Part shown: positions 1-64,000 of the stretch, piece after piece
How positions within the stretch are numbered: position 1 is the stretch's first letter
Layout of the letters: each line of letters begins with the position of its first letter
Source of the DNA: Branchiostoma floridae
Taxonomy: Eukaryota > Chordata > Leptocardii > Amphioxiformes > Branchiostomatidae
Reading direction: 5' to 3'
DNA length: 64,000 bases
Assembly: GCF_000003815.2 (NCBI RefSeq)
Contig: NC_049979.1
Location: forward strand, 33,631,506-33,695,505
Made by a program: the position numbers and the translations under genes
The notes under the pieces: model-generated
What the model saw: the letters and a program-made list of their open reading frames with translations, nothing else
The model's database searches: none
What the model was told of the DNA's origin: nothing

Positions 1-269
1 AGGTATGCCGAAAAAAGGATTTCGGGCCCTGGTATACCTGCCAGTGAGTGTATAGCACCACTAGACTCACCCCCAGACTGTTGGCAAATTGTTACCACAT
101 GAGACTTCAACATCAGGTATCACAGTTGAACATTGGGTGAAGAGGTTATCTACAAGGCCGTGACAGGCGGGAGACAAGAAAAGTGTATATCAGGAAAGCT
201 AACAAGAATAACGCTAAACAGATTGTCCTCTCCTTTGTGAATTATGGTACCGTAACATCATATTTTGTC

Positions 270-470
270 TAATGCTAGTTCACCTTTATCCGTGGGGTAA
301 CCTATATCCGCTGTTCTCAAAGCAGGGTATTAAGGATTATCATGCTGCTATATTCTGAAAATATTACATTTTGAAGCAACCGTCCATCGACTTGAACCTA
401 TCTCTAAATGAACTGTTTTGAAAAACAACAGATATAGGTTACCCCACGGATAAAGGTGAACTAGCGTTAC
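270..470. mobile_element. MITE family A, complete copy with inverted repeats
   Basis: The left end aatgctagttcacctttatc continues as cgtggggtaacctatatcc and matches the reverse complement of the right end (ggatataggttacccc-like to ggtgaactagcgtt). The unit is about 200 bp with no coding capacity. It is the reference copy for at least six others. Confidence 0.85.
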
Positions 471-1597
471 TGGTCTGTTCTTTTGCTTTACAATTATTAC
501 AGTAACTGTTGCTCGGTTGACAGTTGTTGTAGGCAGTTGTCTTTCTAGTTTCTTTGTAGTACTGTGGATAAGTACTTTTATTAAGTAGTCTTGACTGCAT
601 GTCATCGTGTAGGCTTGCTATGGGGCATATACTATAGTTAGGGCTGGCCATATGGAAAGCATTTTGATGTACACTGAAACAAGGCTTAACTAAAGTACAA
701 TGTACTACCGGAAATTAAATCTAGACAAAAATCCTTCTCCACCAACCCTTCAAAGAACATGGGGCATCGGCCAGCTTACAATCTGAGGAAAGCTCGCTTT
801 TAACAGAAGGACCCAACAACTCAAATCCGTCCTTCTTTTATAACAACTTAACTGTCAAACTGAACAAATTTTTACTAAAATGGGAATGCTTACACCTTAC
901 CTGTTCCTTCTGAACCAAAAAGGATTTTATGTGTTTCTATCATAATATTCACATTTAAATCCCTTCTCTGTGCAACCCACAATGTGATGTCTGCCATATA
1001 ACTTGTGAATATGGAGTTCAACTGACTGGGCTTTATTTACTACTGAGGAGTACCCTTAGGTCAGGACTTCAGACAGTCATGAAATGCCATAGCCAGCTGA
1101 TAACGTGATCCAAAAGATTGAATAGACAGATACTCCGAGTCTTTCACTGGCACAACATGGTGGCGTCTGTTCGACATGGATGAAAAAGTGCTTAGAAAGG
1201 TTGATCGAAGATCACAGACAAAGAATATATTTAAGATGAAGAGAGAATCAAGAAAAGATGATTGAAACATCAATCAAACCCTAAAGGGATAGAGAGGTTA
1301 GGACTTATAAATGTGATCCTCCTGCATGTACATGTAATAATGGAACATCTTAGTCTGAAATGACTGTTAGAGTATAATCTAATACATGTACCTTAAGTAC
1401 TCATCGTCTACAGACTGGCATTTGTGCTGGACCCCACAGACCATCCAACTTAGTGTTCTTTTGCAATTGCCTGTCAAAAAGATGTTGTATTTAAGACCAG
1501 TCTTATTTTCTACAACATATGATATAATAGGACTGAATAAGGGTCTCATAATGTCTGAAATCTTATGGACTCCATCTGTAAGATGGTATTTATTTAA

Positions 1598-1857
1598 TAT
1601 GATGATGATGATGTTGATGATGATGAAGGTTGATGATGATAGATATTGAAGACGGTAGTGGGTGATGACGATGATGATTATGAAGATCATAGCTAAGCAG
1701 CTGTTGGATGATAAGTTGCTGATGATAATGATGGCTGATGATGATGGATAGTAAAGATGATGGTGGATGAGGATGATAGTGCTGGATGATGATGATGATG
1801 GATGTTGAAGACGACAATGATGATGATGATGATATTGATGATGATGATGGTGCCACA
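1598..1857 (+). repeat. Imperfect (GAT)n microsatellite
   Basis: About 260 bases of interrupted gatgatgat triplets. It creates His-, Ser- and Ile-rich spurious frames on the minus strand. Confidence 0.9.
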
Positions 1858-2051
1858 GACCCTGTAGATCATCAGTATTGGGATACCTGTATTTTGTAGG
1901 AATACAGTGGAATTTGATAATATCGTAATGTATTTTGTGTGTTTTAAGAATGTGTGTTTTTTGTCTATCACTTAGGTCTCGCAATCCTGCCCAGCCAATG
2001 AAATTCTTACTGTATGGTTTTTGTCCTTCATCTTTGCATTTCTTGTTGCAG

Positions 2052-63495
<61,444 letters not shown>

Positions 63496-64000
63496 GTGAG
63501 TTTTTTGGGGGGTATTTCTCACTACGTCATGGATATTTCCCTGTTTCATGTAGTGACTTTGCATGCCCTGCACTGTTGCCAAATTTAGTGGGCTCTATGA
63601 AAAATTCTCCAAGTCTCATAAATTTTTGTTTGATGTGCAGTTACAAAATGTCGCTGCATCTGTAAACAAGGCATAGAGAGAGATCCAAAGTTCACCCACA
63701 CAACTGAGCTCTAGAGCTCAACTGTCGGTAGTTTTTCCTAATGAAAACTCCCAACCTTCTGATGGTTAAAAGAGCATTACAAATATTAAATGAGGAATGG
63801 GACTTGAAATTTGACACATTCGATAGTTTGTAGTTCTGCCCCAAAATGTGTTAATATGCACAGTGAGGCCCACCATTTTCTGAATGCTTTTTACTGAGCA
63901 ATGGCTGTGCAACTAAATATTTGATAGAATACTTGATGAATTTCATGAATAAAGAACAATTCTTCATAAAAATGTTTAAATTCTGTGATTTGTTTCTTGA
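63496..64000. other. Intron, no feature recognised
   Basis: No VWC second-half exon is found here. A short inverted stretch (aagaacaattctt) near the end resembles the foldback repeats of other introns. The aataaa at about 63950 lies in an intron and is not taken as a poly(A) signal. Confidence 0.5.

Larger units (their letters stand above)
1..2051. other. 5' intron or upstream region, no exon recognised
   Basis: This region precedes the first recognised exon. It holds a complete inverted-repeat MITE (270-470) and a GAT microsatellite (1598-1857). I found no convincing signal-peptide exon. Because the exon at 2052 begins in phase 1, at least one coding exon must lie upstream, here or outside the window. 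Confidence 0.5.

Noticed and set aside
1379-1984. Long His/Ser/Ile-rich frames on the minus strand
   Set aside because: They are translations of the imperfect GAT microsatellite and differ in every frame; there is no gene-like context.

Overview
This looks like a window of animal nuclear DNA, probably from an invertebrate deuterostome. Amphioxus is my best guess, from the compact exons, the dense load of short inverted-repeat transposons and the style of the EGF/VWC gene. The species is an inference and was not checked. One 100-base N gap (28920-29019) shows that this is a scaffolded assembly.

I can support one large gene on the + strand. I resolve 77 coding exons between 2052 and 63495. Every junction keeps a single reading frame, giving about 2,700 codons. 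Both ends are missing: no signal peptide exon is seen, and the last visible exon stops halfway through a VWC module. The predicted product is a secreted or matrix protein. From the N-terminus it has: a basic, Pro-rich linker (exons at 2052 and 2615); a Cys-rich/EGF exon (10423); a mosaic of 15 calcium-binding EGF modules mixed with 4-Cys half modules and compact tenascin-type EGFs (11722-30341); a run of 29 consecutive 96-bp exons, each one compact 6-Cys EGF (33441-44473); five more cbEGFs and one compact EGF (45447-50191); then eight complete VWC modules and half of a ninth (50862-63495), each split over two exons in phase 1-0-1. The closest known architecture is VWCE (von Willebrand factor C and EGF domains) with its KCP/chordin-like VWC relatives. 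The central EGF array is not part of that family as I know it.

The EGF array is the most striking region. Nine of its exons predict exactly the same 33-residue module, and some introns are nearly identical to others several kb away. A marker pair of exons recurs three times. This points to repeated duplication of multi-exon blocks. A relic exon and a 1.09-kb inverted-repeat transposon sit in the largest array intron.

The introns hold several transposon families in multiple copies: tRNA-derived SINEs, at least four MITE or foldback families, two LINE 3' ends, a Penelope-like endonuclease remnant, and foldback elements with hammerhead-ribozyme-like cores. Several minisatellites start within a few bases of a 5' splice site and copy the exon end. 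No second host gene, rRNA, functional tRNA or CRISPR array was recognised.
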